DNA of 64,000 nt. It comes from an uncultured Pelagibacteraceae bacterium. Its GTDB lineage: Bacteria; Pseudomonadota; Alphaproteobacteria; Pelagibacterales; Pelagibacteraceae. The stretch is from positions 165,726 through 229,725 of the forward strand of contig CACMRM010000002.1 of assembly GCA_902616145.1 (NCBI GenBank), written 5' to 3'. Positions 44,019 to 53,153 of the stretch are shown here, piece by piece; positions within the stretch are counted from its first letter, which is position 1, and every line of letters begins with the position of its first letter. The position numbers were made by a program, and so were the translations under genes. The notes under the pieces are model-generated. The model did no database searches. It was not told where the DNA came from and saw only the letters and a program-made list of their open reading frames with translations.

Positions 44019-44481
44019 TCAACTGCACTAATAAATTTAAAGTTTTTTTTACAGTTTGTTTTTGAATAAAAATTCTTCCATTATTCTTAAAATTACATTT
44101 ATTAACAACAACCTTTTTTCCTGCCCTAATTCCAATATAAACTAAACCAACTGGTTTTTGATTAGACCCTCCTTTAGGACCAGCTATTCCCGTTATTGAA
44201 ACACAGACTTTTGATTTACTAATTTTAGCAAGGTTATTAACCATAGCCAAACAACATTGAACACTTACAGCTCCATATCTTTTAATTATTTTTTGAGGGA
44301 CTTTTAATATGCTTATTTTTGATTGATTAGAGTAGGTAACTAAACCCATCGTAAATACTTTTGAGGATCCACTAACTGATGTAATAGTGCTAGAGAGCAT
44401 TCCCCCAGTACAAGACTCGGCTAAAGAAATCTTTAGTTTTTTTCTTTTGAGCAATGAAACTATTTTTTTTTGTAAACTCAT
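44002..44481 (-). CDS. CinA C-terminal-domain nicotinamide-nucleotide amidohydrolase (PncC type)
   Basis: 159-aa single-domain member corresponding to the CinA C-terminal domain: deamidates NMN to nicotinate mononucleotide in pyridine nucleotide recycling. Motifs: SLAESCTGGMLSSTITSVSGSSKVF and VCVSITGIAGPKGGS(N)QKPVGLVYIG are hallmarks. It lacks the N-terminal MoCF-like domain of full-length CinA. Downstream partner of pgpA (1-base overlap). Confidence 0.93.
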   Translation of the reverse strand: MSLQKKIVSLLKRKKLKISLAESCTGGMLSSTITSVSGSSKVFTMGLVTYSNQSKISILKVPQKIIKRYGAVSVQCCLAMVNNLAKISKSKVCVSITGIAGPKGGSNQKPVGLVYIGIRAGKKVVVNKCNFKNNGRIFIQKQTVKKTLNLLVQLIKRDS

Positions 44482-44984
44482 TAGAAAAACTTTGATTTAA
44501 TTACCATAAAGATTATTAATGTAAGAACAACATAAAGACCTGCAACTACATCGTCTATTATTACTCCAAAACTATTTTTAAATTGTTTATCGAAGAAATT
44601 TATAGGAAATGGTTTTTTGATATCAAAAAATCTAAATAAGATAAAAATGTATAAATAAAACAAAGCTGCTTCCCTGGGGTCTTTTAATATACCGTGTGAG
44701 ATTTCATAAAGATAAATTGGAATAGATTGACCGATAAATTCATCTATAACAACTTCTTTAGGATCTTTATTTTCATTATATTTTATATATTCTGATACTG
44801 CATAAAATGAATACATAAAAACTATCAACAAAATTAATAATATAATACCAGAAGATAAATTAATTATATGAAATAAACTGTATAAAAAAATAGTTGTAAC
44901 TAAAGAGGTTACAGTTCCCGGCGCAAATCTAAAGGATCCAATACCTAAACATGTAACAAATAAATAATTTATAGTTTTAATCAT
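44481..44984 (-). CDS. pgpA: Phosphatidylglycerophosphatase A
   Basis: 167 aa from the ATG at 44984, overlapping ispDF by 8 bases; a longer in-frame reading to 45011 overlaps by 35 and is not preferred. Membrane phosphatase that dephosphorylates phosphatidylglycerol phosphate. Motifs: GIGSFRFAPGTVTSL (the G-x2-PGTxGSL signature), KDPKEVVIDEFIGQSI, DIKKPFPINFFD (KPxPI) and the C-terminal GVIIDDVVAGLY. Several hydrophobic segments. In the operon ispDF-pgpA-cinA. Confidence 0.93.
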   Translation of the reverse strand: MIKTINYLFVTCLGIGSFRFAPGTVTSLVTTIFLYSLFHIINLSSGIILLILLIVFMYSFYAVSEYIKYNENKDPKEVVIDEFIGQSIPIYLYEISHGILKDPREAALFYLYIFILFRFFDIKKPFPINFFDKQFKNSFGVIIDDVVAGLYVVLTLIIFMVIKSKFF

Positions 44985-46122
44985 ATTTAATAACTGAACA
45001 TATAACTTCACACGCTATTGCCTTCTCTTTTCCTATAACACCTAATTTTTCCGAAGTCTTTCCTTTGATATTAATTTGATTTTTTGGAATTTCACAAAGG
45101 TTAGCAATACTATTTACCATTTTATTTTTTAAATTTTTTATTTTAGGCGTTTGAGTAATTATATTAATATCAACATTATTTATAAAATATCCCCTTAATT
45201 TAACTAGGTTTACGACTCGTTTAAGTAAAATTGTTGATCTGATATTTTTAAATTTCCTGCTTTTATCTGAAAACATTTGACCGATATCTCCCATTTTACA
45301 AGCTCCTAAAATTGCGTCAGTAATTGCGTGAAGAACAGGATCTCCATCAGAATGACCGAGTGTTCCTAATTTAGATTTGATTTTTAAGCCTGCGAGAAAA
45401 AGTTTTTTTTTAGGAGCCAGTCTATGAACGTCAAAACCAATTCCAACGGATTGTTTAGATTTATAAATATTTTTCAGAATTTCAAAATCTGATAAATCTG
45501 TAATCTTAAAATTATTTTTTTCTCCCTCTATTAACTTAACTTTATTTAGATCCATATACAAAGACAAATCATCATCTTTGTATTTACTAGAATAAGTTTT
45601 ATGTAAATGAAATATTTCTCTAAGATTGAAGGCTTGAGGAGTTTGAGTAAAAAATAAATTATCTCTTTTTTTACTCAAAATGTATTCTTCTTTACTCGAG
45701 TCTATAATTTGTTTTATTGCATCTTGAACTTTTAATTTTGGGATCACTGCTTTAGCGGTAGCCATATTCCTTAATATTGAGGCTAAAAGCTTAGTTGAAA
45801 AATTAGGTCTCGCAACATCATGAATTAAAACTTTATTTGTTCTTTTTTGCTTAATTAAATATTTAAGAGCATTAAAAGTAGATTGCTGTCTATTTTTCCC
45901 GCCAATAATTAATTTCACATTTTTGATATTGAGAGATTTTACTCTTTTAGAGTCTTTTTTGTTATAAACGAGAATTATCTTTTTTATTTGTTTAAATTTA
46001 AGGGCTTTATTAACGTTAATTTCAATTAATGATTTGCCAGCTATTTTTTGATATGGTTTGCCAATATTAGACCTAAATCTATGGCTATTACCTCCAGCAA
46101 GAATTATTAAAGAAAAACTCAT
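44977..46122 (-). CDS. ispDF: Bifunctional IspD-IspF (MEP cytidylyltransferase / MEcPP synthase)
   Basis: 381-aa fusion. Residues 1-~215 are IspD (LAGGNSHRFRSNIGKPYQKI nucleotidyltransferase loop; HDVARP; TQTPQAFN). Residues ~225-381 are IspF (VGIGFDVHRL with the zinc-binding Asp-x-His, LGHSDGDPVLHAITDAILGA, DIGQMFSD, and the KGKTSEKLGVIGKEKAIA end). IspDF fusions are usual in alphaproteobacteria. It serves the non-mevalonate isoprenoid pathway. Confidence 0.97.
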   Translation of the reverse strand: MSFSLIILAGGNSHRFRSNIGKPYQKIAGKSLIEINVNKALKFKQIKKIILVYNKKDSKRVKSLNIKNVKLIIGGKNRQQSTFNALKYLIKQKRTNKVLIHDVARPNFSTKLLASILRNMATAKAVIPKLKVQDAIKQIIDSSKEEYILSKKRDNLFFTQTPQAFNLREIFHLHKTYSSKYKDDDLSLYMDLNKVKLIEGEKNNFKITDLSDFEILKNIYKSKQSVGIGFDVHRLAPKKKLFLAGLKIKSKLGTLGHSDGDPVLHAITDAILGACKMGDIGQMFSDKSRKFKNIRSTILLKRVVNLVKLRGYFINNVDINIITQTPKIKNLKNKMVNSIANLCEIPKNQINIKGKTSEKLGVIGKEKAIACEVICSVIKYD

Positions 46123-46170
46123 GGTATAAACTTATATAATATTTATAAAGATATTTAATGTTTATTTAAG

Positions 46171-47952
46171 ATGTTTAAGATAATTAAAAATTTTAATTGG
46201 ATTATTTTATCCTCATTTTTATGTATTTTTATGGGGATCGTAACCTTTTTAACATTTATTAATGAAGGATTTGTAAAATTAACAGATAAAAACTTACAGA
46301 CTTTACTTTTAATAGATATTTTTCTTTTATTAATTTTTTTTAGTTTAATTTTTAAAAATTTTTATAGATTCTATTATACAGGCAAAAAAAATAAGAAAGG
46401 CGCACAAACAAACTTAAAGTATATTTCTGTTTTCTCGTTGTTCACTGTTATCCCATCTTTAATAGTGGCAGTATTTTCGCTTTTTTTATTTAATTTTGGT
46501 GTTCAAAACTATTTCGATAAACAGATTACAAAAGCTGTAAATAATTCATTTGATGTTGCTAAAAATTATTTGGAGGAAAGCAAAGAAAATGTTTTATCAG
46601 ATGTAATATTAATGAGTGTTGGACTTAATAGAGCATCGAATTTTTACTATTCAAATCCTTCTCGATTTAAAAATATTATCAAATCAGAAAAAATTTTAAG
46701 AAGAGTAGATGATGTTTATTTAATTGATAGTTTAGGAAATATCTTAATTTCTGACGTAAGAGAAATTACTGATGAATTTATTGTTCCTTCTGAAGATGAT
46801 TTTGATCAAGTATTAGAGGGAAAGCCAGTATTTATTTCAGATAATTTAGAGAATAAGACCTCTGTGATGATAAAATTAAATTCACTTGTAGATACATATT
46901 TATATATATCGAGAAATATTGATCCTGAAATTTTACGATATCTTAATGAGACAGAGGAAGCTGTAAGTTTTTATTATTCAGTTGAAAATAGTCAAACAGG
47001 AATAAAAGTAACTTTTGCAATAATTTATATAATTGTTGTAACTTTATTATTATTTTTATCAACTTCAATTGCTATTACTTTTGCATCAAGATTAACTAGA
47101 CCAATAATAAATTTAATAGGCGCATCCGACTCCATAAGCAAAGGGGCGCTTGATGTAAAAGTTCCGGATTTGGAAACTGATGAAGAATTTAGGCAATTAA
47201 ATAAAAATTTTAATTCAATGATACAAAGACTTAAAGAGCAACAGGATAAATTACTTATTACTGAAAGATATGAGGCATGGGAAACTGTAGCCAGAAAACT
47301 AGCTCATGAGATAAAAAATCCATTAACCCCAATTCAGTTATCTATAGATAGTTTGAGAGAAAAATATAAAAATAAACTTAGTAACGAAAGTAAAGAATTT
47401 GAGAAATATTTAGAAACAATTAATAGACAAATAAAGGATATAGAAAAATTAGTAAATGAATTTTCAAATTTTGCGAGAATGCCTAGACCGATATTAAAAA
47501 AAATTAATATTGTAGCATTAATTAAAAAGTCTTTAGAATTTATAAATATTACATCAAAAAATCATATTAATTTTTTAGATAGAAATAAGGAAATTTTTAT
47601 TAACGGAGATGAAGATCAACTTAATAGAGTATTTATCAACCTTGTAAAGAACTCAGAAGAATCGTTTGACGAAATGATAAAAAAAGACCCTAATTTTAAA
47701 GGGAATATAGATATAGAAATAATCAGTAATAACGATTATATAATTTGTAGGTTGACAGACAATGGTGCAGGTATTACAGACGCTAAAAAAGCAATGACAC
47801 CCTATTTTACAACTAAAAAAACAGGTACAGGTTTAGGCTTACCTATTGTGACCAAAATCATTAATGAACATTCAGGAAAATTTTCAATTAAAAACAATAA
47901 AAAAGATAGAGGAACGATAATTAATATATCTTTCCCAAAATTAAATGCATAA
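46171..47952 (+). CDS. ntrY: NtrY-family membrane sensor histidine kinase
   Basis: 593-aa sensor. Three N-terminal membrane helices (within residues ~8-108), a periplasmic domain to ~275, a fourth helix (~275-297, IIYIIVVTLLLFLSTSIAITF), HAMP domain (~300-350), HisKA with His379 in AHEIKNPLTPIQLS, N-box FINLVKNSEESFDE, G1 DNGAGITD and G2 TGTGLGLPIV. No PAS domain is evident between HAMP and HisKA. Alphaproteobacterial NtrYX controls nitrogen, envelope or respiration genes. 8-base overlap with ntrX. Confidence 0.93.
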   Translation: MFKIIKNFNWIILSSFLCIFMGIVTFLTFINEGFVKLTDKNLQTLLLIDIFLLLIFFSLIFKNFYRFYYTGKKNKKGAQTNLKYISVFSLFTVIPSLIVAVFSLFLFNFGVQNYFDKQITKAVNNSFDVAKNYLEESKENVLSDVILMSVGLNRASNFYYSNPSRFKNIIKSEKILRRVDDVYLIDSLGNILISDVREITDEFIVPSEDDFDQVLEGKPVFISDNLENKTSVMIKLNSLVDTYLYISRNIDPEILRYLNETEEAVSFYYSVENSQTGIKVTFAIIYIIVVTLLLFLSTSIAITFASRLTRPIINLIGASDSISKGALDVKVPDLETDEEFRQLNKNFNSMIQRLKEQQDKLLITERYEAWETVARKLAHEIKNPLTPIQLSIDSLREKYKNKLSNESKEFEKYLETINRQIKDIEKLVNEFSNFARMPRPILKKINIVALIKKSLEFINITSKNHINFLDRNKEIFINGDEDQLNRVFINLVKNSEESFDEMIKKDPNFKGNIDIEIISNNDYIICRLTDNGAGITDAKKAMTPYFTTKKTGTGLGLPIVTKIINEHSGKFSIKNNKKDRGTIINISFPKLNA

Positions 47953-49312
47953 AGAAATATTAGTCATAGATGATAACCCAGATATTCGCTCATTAGTGAG
48001 TAACATTTTAATAGACCAAAACTTTAGAGTGAGAACAGCCGCTAACTACGATCAGGCAGTTTTTGAAATTAACAAAAAACTCCCTGATCTTGCAATCATA
48101 GACATAAAATTAGATAAAGTTGACAGAGATGGAATAGATTTACTTAAACTTGTTATAAAAAAGAATAAACTTATTCCAGTAATAATGATTTCTGGCCACG
48201 CAACTGTTCAAATAGCAGTAGAAGCTACTAGGCTTGGTGCCTATGAATTCATTGAAAAGCCTTTCTCTAAAGAAAAAATTTTAAATTATGTAAATAGAGC
48301 TTTAGAGTCATCCGCTCTTAAAAAAGAAAGAGATCTTATAGAAAATAAACTTTTTCACTCATTTGATTTGATAGGAAAAAGTCCGTCAATAATGCGTGTA
48401 AAAAAAATTATTGAAAAATTATCCACTTCGGAGAGTAGAGTGTTAATTTCTGGCCAAACAGGAACAGGAAAAGAACTTGTGGCTAGGAAAATTCATAAAA
48501 ATTCTCTTAGATCTAAAGAGCCTTTTGTAATAATTAACGCAGCATTATTAAAAGAAAATACTTATGAAAAGGAATTATTCGGCGAAGAGTTTGATGATGG
48601 AAATATATCATTTGGCGCCTTAGAAAGAGCTAATAAAGGCACTTTACTTATTGATGAAGTATCTGAAATCCCTTACCAGACACAAGCAAATGTTTTAAGA
48701 GTTTTAATTGATCAAAAATTTAAAAGATTAAATGGTTCAAAAGATATTCATGTAAATATAAGACTTATTTCTTCTACATCAAAAGATTTACAAGATTTGG
48801 TAAAAATGAATAAATTTAGAGAGGATTTATTTCACAGATTAAATGTAATACCCATCGAGTTAAACTCACTAACCTCAAGAACAGAAGATATACCTTTATT
48901 GATTGAATACTTTAAAGAAAAGCTTTCTGAAATTAATGGTGTGCAAATACCTAATATTGATATGGATAATGATAATCTATATTCATATAATTGGCCAGGA
49001 AATGTAAGAGAGCTTAGAAATTTAGTTGAAAGAATTACAATTTTATCATCGAATGAGACAAAGTCTAATATCAATAAATTAATAGGTGATATCCTAAATC
49101 CATCTCAATCTGATCATATAAGTAATGATATTTTAGAAAAATCTTTTTCTTCTCCATTAAAGGAGGCAAGAAAAAACTTTGAGAAAGAGTACCTTACGAC
49201 TCAATTAAAAAGAAATCATGGTAACATTTCAAAAACGGCTGATTTTATTGGAATGGAAAGATCCGCACTTCACAGAAAATTAAAAGAGCTCGGCATTAAA
49301 GGTATAAATTAA
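47945..49312 (+). CDS. ntrX: NtrX-family response regulator without GAFTGA motif
   Basis: 455 aa. Receiver domain with acidic pocket Asp9/Asp10 and phospho-acceptor Asp53 (AIIDIKL), then Thr/Ser in ISGHA and Lys in EKPFSKE. AAA+ domain with Walker A SGQTGTGKEL and Walker B TLLIDEV; the loop that should read GAFTGA is replaced by FDDGNISFGA, so sigma-54 contact is absent, as in other NtrX proteins. C-terminal Fis-type helix-turn-helix GNISKTADFIGMERSALHRKL. Likely acts at sigma-70 promoters. It lies 1 nt before trkA. Confidence 0.94.
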   Translation: MHKEILVIDDNPDIRSLVSNILIDQNFRVRTAANYDQAVFEINKKLPDLAIIDIKLDKVDRDGIDLLKLVIKKNKLIPVIMISGHATVQIAVEATRLGAYEFIEKPFSKEKILNYVNRALESSALKKERDLIENKLFHSFDLIGKSPSIMRVKKIIEKLSTSESRVLISGQTGTGKELVARKIHKNSLRSKEPFVIINAALLKENTYEKELFGEEFDDGNISFGALERANKGTLLIDEVSEIPYQTQANVLRVLIDQKFKRLNGSKDIHVNIRLISSTSKDLQDLVKMNKFREDLFHRLNVIPIELNSLTSRTEDIPLLIEYFKEKLSEINGVQIPNIDMDNDNLYSYNWPGNVRELRNLVERITILSSNETKSNINKLIGDILNPSQSDHISNDILEKSFSSPLKEARKNFEKEYLTTQLKRNHGNISKTADFIGMERSALHRKLKELGIKGIN

Positions 49313-49313
49313 A

Positions 49314-50687
49314 ATGAATATAATCATATGTGGAGCTGGCAAAGTCGGCTTTTCTATAAGTAAACAATTATCAACACAAGGTCATTCAGTAACTGTTATA
49401 GATCAATCATCTGAGGACATAAAAAAAATAAATGATACACAAGATGTTAAAGGGATAGTAGGAAGAGCATCTTCGCCAACAGTTCTAGAAAATGCTGGAG
49501 CTGAGAATGCCGATATGATAATTGCAGTTACAAGAAATGACGAGACAAATATGATTGTTTGTCAATTAGCAAGCTCTTTATTTAATGTTTCGAAAAAAAT
49601 TGCGAGAATAAGAACTAAAGATTTTTTAGAAGGTAAATGGGGCAAGCTCTTTAATAAATCAAATATTCCTATCGATGTAATAATTTCTCCAGAAATTGAA
49701 GTAGCAAAATCTTTGTTTAGGAGGCTAGAAGCTCCTGGGGCTCTTGACAACGTTCCTTTCGGTAATAATAAAGTAAAAATGCTTGAAATTTCTATAGAAA
49801 AAAATTGTCCGATTAAAAATATACCTTTAAGAAAATTAACTGAAAAATTTCCTGATTTTAAAGCAAATATTGTTGGCGCGCTCAGAAAAGATAAATTTAT
49901 TTACTTAAAAAAAAATGATCAAATTTTAGAAGATGATAATCTTTATGTTGTAGTCAGCAGCGATCAACTTAACCAAATACTTAAAGCATTCGGTCATGAG
50001 GAAAAGGTATCCAAAAATATTCTCATTATTGGTGGGGGCAATATAGGTTTAAATTTAGCAAAGATGTTGGAGGAAAATTTTGAAGAATTAAGAGTAAAAA
50101 TTATTGAAAAAGATAAAAAGAGAGCAGAGGAGATCGCAAATGAATTATCTTCTTCGATAGTAATCAACGGTGATGCTTTAGATGAAGAAATTTTAAAAGA
50201 GGCAAATTTAGAGGGATCTGAGACGGTTTTAGCATTAACTAATGACGATGAAAATAATATGATGGCTTGTGTTTTAGCAGAAAAAACTGGTTTAAGAAAA
50301 AGGACTATAGCTATAGTAAATAAATCTAACTATAATTTACTTCAGGATTCTTTAAATATTGATGACTTAGTTGATCCAAGAATGACTACAGTTTCAAGAA
50401 TAATGGAGCATGTTCATAGAGGAACTATAGGAACAGTTTACTCTGTATTAGATGGAGAATACGAATTTATCGAAGCTAAGATTTTAGAAAAATCAGAACT
50501 ATTAAGTAAAAAGATAAGAGACTCAAATTTACCACAAGATATAAGAATAGGTGCTATTGTAAGGAAAGATAAAGTAATCATACCTAGATCAAATTTTATT
50601 TTTGAAAAAGATGATTTAGTTGTCTTTTTAGCTAAACGAGAGCAACTTAAAGCAGTAGAAAGTATTTTTAGCGTTGGCTCAATATAA
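49314..50687 (+). CDS. trkA: Trk potassium uptake regulatory NAD-binding protein TrkA
   Basis: 457-aa peripheral membrane protein with two RCK units: IICGAGKVGFSISKQL (residues 3-18) and IIGGGNIGLNLAKM (~236-249), each followed by a C-terminal RCK_C domain. Characteristic ARIRTKDFL and GDALDEEIL motifs. Controls TrkH K+ uptake by NAD(H)/nucleotide binding. Between ntrX and trkH. Confidence 0.96.
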   Translation: MNIIICGAGKVGFSISKQLSTQGHSVTVIDQSSEDIKKINDTQDVKGIVGRASSPTVLENAGAENADMIIAVTRNDETNMIVCQLASSLFNVSKKIARIRTKDFLEGKWGKLFNKSNIPIDVIISPEIEVAKSLFRRLEAPGALDNVPFGNNKVKMLEISIEKNCPIKNIPLRKLTEKFPDFKANIVGALRKDKFIYLKKNDQILEDDNLYVVVSSDQLNQILKAFGHEEKVSKNILIIGGGNIGLNLAKMLEENFEELRVKIIEKDKKRAEEIANELSSSIVINGDALDEEILKEANLEGSETVLALTNDDENNMMACVLAEKTGLRKRTIAIVNKSNYNLLQDSLNIDDLVDPRMTTVSRIMEHVHRGTIGTVYSVLDGEYEFIEAKILEKSELLSKKIRDSNLPQDIRIGAIVRKDKVIIPRSNFIFEKDDLVVFLAKREQLKAVESIFSVGSI

Positions 50688-50693
50688 CATCAA

Positions 50694-52106
50694 ATGAATT
50701 ACAGAAGCATTTGTTTTTTTGCAAGTTTATTTTGTTTTCCGGTAAGTATATTAGCTTTTGTAAACATTCTTTATGCTTCGTATTTTGATTATTTTTTAAG
50801 TATCGAGTCTTATTTTATTACTTTAGCAATATCTTTAATTTTTGGAATATCTTTTTATTTATTTGGGAGAAAATCAAACAAAAAAATAAACTTTATTGAA
50901 CAACTAATTTTGATAATTTTTATTTATTTTCTAATTGGTTTATTTATTTCAATTCCATTTTACCTAAGTAATTTGAATATTAATTTAATTAGTGCATATT
51001 TTGAGTCAATATCAGGGTTGACTGGAACAGGATTCTCAAATTTTGAGAATTTAAAATATTTAGATCCAACTTTAATTTTATGGAGATCATCTTCTCAATG
51101 GATAGGAGGGCTATTTTTTTTAATTTTCTTAATTTTGATATTTTCAGATAAAAAATTTAACTATAAAATGACAAACTTAACGTTTGCCAGTGATAGTAAT
51201 TTAAAATCAGAAGAAGTTTTTAAAATAAATATCACAAAAATATTTATTTTCTATTGCATATTAAGTCTTTTAATTTTTTTTGCCTTCAACTTCTCAGGTG
51301 TAAGATTATTTAACTCCTTAAATTTGACAATGACACTTGTTTCAAATGGTGGTTTTTTACCGTCTGACACATTAAGCGAAATAATTTCTACAAATTTTCA
51401 AAAAACTATTTTAATTATTGTATTATTATTTTCTGTTTTAAACTTCTTTTTTTTGTTTAATATTTTTAAAAGACAAACTTTAATTAAAAAACATGTTGAA
51501 GATTTTTATTTAATTTTTTTGGCCTTAGCTCTTATATTACTTATCTATTTTAATAATTTTAATGGAATGGAAATAATAATAAGTGTTTTAAGTAGTTTAT
51601 CAAATTCAGGAATTTCACTTTTAAAAGCAGAAAATAATTTAAGTTTATTTTTTTTGTTAATTACGATTATTGGAGGGTCATTAATTTCTAATTCATCAGG
51701 AATAAAACTTAGTAGATTTTACATTCTTCTAAAAATTACCTCTTATGAAATTATTAGGTTAATAAGCCCTAACAGTGTAATAAATAAAACAATTTTTAAT
51801 AAAGAGAATAAAATTTCAGATGAAAATATAAAAATTTCATTTTTAATTTTTATATCCTTTTTCTTGAGCTTATTTATTTTATCAAGTTTTTTAATAATAG
51901 ATAATTTAGGCTTTGAAAGTTCGTTTAAATTATCAATTTTAACTTTGACAAATACTGTAAATTCAGAAATGTATACTCTTCAAAATTTAAATTTTGCTAA
52001 TTTGTTAACATCATCAAAAATTAGTTTAATTATTTTTATGATTATTGGAAAAATTGAGCTAATATCAGTTTTTTTAATTTTCAAAAAAATATTTTTTAAG
52101 GATTAA
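50694..52106 (+). CDS. trkH: Trk-type potassium uptake protein TrkH
   Basis: 470-aa K+ channel-like transporter of the TrkH/KtrB family with about ten membrane helices and four selectivity-filter-like Gly loops (ESISGLTGTGFSNFE, SSQWIGGLFF, LVSNGGFLP, SLSNSGISLL). Follows trkA with 6 bp spacing. Potassium uptake for osmotic balance in the cytoplasmic membrane. The length is at the low end (E. coli 483). Confidence 0.93.
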   Translation: MNYRSICFFASLFCFPVSILAFVNILYASYFDYFLSIESYFITLAISLIFGISFYLFGRKSNKKINFIEQLILIIFIYFLIGLFISIPFYLSNLNINLISAYFESISGLTGTGFSNFENLKYLDPTLILWRSSSQWIGGLFFLIFLILIFSDKKFNYKMTNLTFASDSNLKSEEVFKINITKIFIFYCILSLLIFFAFNFSGVRLFNSLNLTMTLVSNGGFLPSDTLSEIISTNFQKTILIIVLLFSVLNFFFLFNIFKRQTLIKKHVEDFYLIFLALALILLIYFNNFNGMEIIISVLSSLSNSGISLLKAENNLSLFFLLITIIGGSLISNSSGIKLSRFYILLKITSYEIIRLISPNSVINKTIFNKENKISDENIKISFLIFISFFLSLFILSSFLIIDNLGFESSFKLSILTLTNTVNSEMYTLQNLNFANLLTSSKISLIIFMIIGKIELISVFLIFKKIFFKD

Positions 52107-53153
52107 ATGTCAAAAATTGTAATTATTGGAGCAGGAGCAATGGGATCAGCTTTTGCTGTGCCTTGTTTTGACAATAACCACAATATTAATATTGTGGGCA
52201 CTCATCTAGAAAATGACTTTATTGAAAGCCTTAAAAAAAATGCAAATTTGCACCCTGGTTTAAAAATTCAAATTCCTAAACAAATAAAGATTTTTAAATT
52301 TGAAAAATTTACCGAACTTTTAAACTCAAATGTCGATCTTATTGTATTAGGCATTAGTTCTAAAGGAATAGAATGGGTTGCTGAACAGTTAAGCAATCTC
52401 TTTAAGGGAAAACAAATGCCTAATTTATTAATGCTAACAAAAGGATTAAGCATCTACAAAAATAATTATGAATTACTAGTTGATAAATTAGAAAGATTAT
52501 TAGTAAACAAAGGAATTAAAAATACTAATATTTCAGCAGTAGGCGGACCTTGTTTGGCAACTGGTTTGGCCAATAGGGTACATAGTAGTGTTGTTATAGC
52601 TAACAAAGATATTAATACCGCGAAAAAAATTGCTGATATGTTGAATACTAATTATTATCATACTTCATATTCAAATGATTTAAATGGTGTAGAAGTATCA
52701 GCTGCAATAAAGAATATTTTTTCAATGGCCGTAGGTGCAGCTAAAGGTTTATGTAGCAAAAATATTTCTGATGAGGTCAGAGAAAAAAATTATTTAAATA
52801 CAGCATCAGCTTTAATAAAACAATCAATTTTTGAAATGGAGATTTTTGTTGAACACCTTAATGGAAAAAAAGAAACCGTTAGAGGATTAGCGGGGTTAGG
52901 TGATTTGTACGTCAGCTCGGGTGGAGGAAGGAATGCAAAAATGGGAACTTATATCGGAGAGGGACTAACGTTTTCTGAAGCAAAAAAAACAAAAATGGAA
53001 AAAGTTACTGTTGAGGGTGCTGACTTAGCTAAAGAGATTGCAAAGAAAGTAAATGAGGATTTTAATGAAAAACAATTACCTTTAATGCTGGGTATGATTA
53101 ATGCTATTGTTGAAGACAAAAAACTTGAATTAAATTGGCAGGCTTTCAGATGA
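52107..53153 (+). CDS. gpsA: NAD(P)-dependent glycerol-3-phosphate dehydrogenase
   Basis: 348 aa. Rossmann motif IIGAGAMGSAFAVP, GLSIYKNN (variant of KG..), GPCLATGLA (GPSFAxE position), NGVEVSAAIKNIFSMAVGAAKGL with the catalytic Lys, and RGLAGLGDLYVSSGGGRNAKMG. It interconverts glycerol-3-phosphate and DHAP. It overlaps the glycerol kinase by 4 bases (ATGA), so in this operon it may run in the oxidising direction or feed phospholipid synthesis. A membrane GlpD is not in the window. Confidence 0.9.
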   Translation: MSKIVIIGAGAMGSAFAVPCFDNNHNINIVGTHLENDFIESLKKNANLHPGLKIQIPKQIKIFKFEKFTELLNSNVDLIVLGISSKGIEWVAEQLSNLFKGKQMPNLLMLTKGLSIYKNNYELLVDKLERLLVNKGIKNTNISAVGGPCLATGLANRVHSSVVIANKDINTAKKIADMLNTNYYHTSYSNDLNGVEVSAAIKNIFSMAVGAAKGLCSKNISDEVREKNYLNTASALIKQSIFEMEIFVEHLNGKKETVRGLAGLGDLYVSSGGGRNAKMGTYIGEGLTFSEAKKTKMEKVTVEGADLAKEIAKKVNEDFNEKQLPLMLGMINAIVEDKKLELNWQAFR

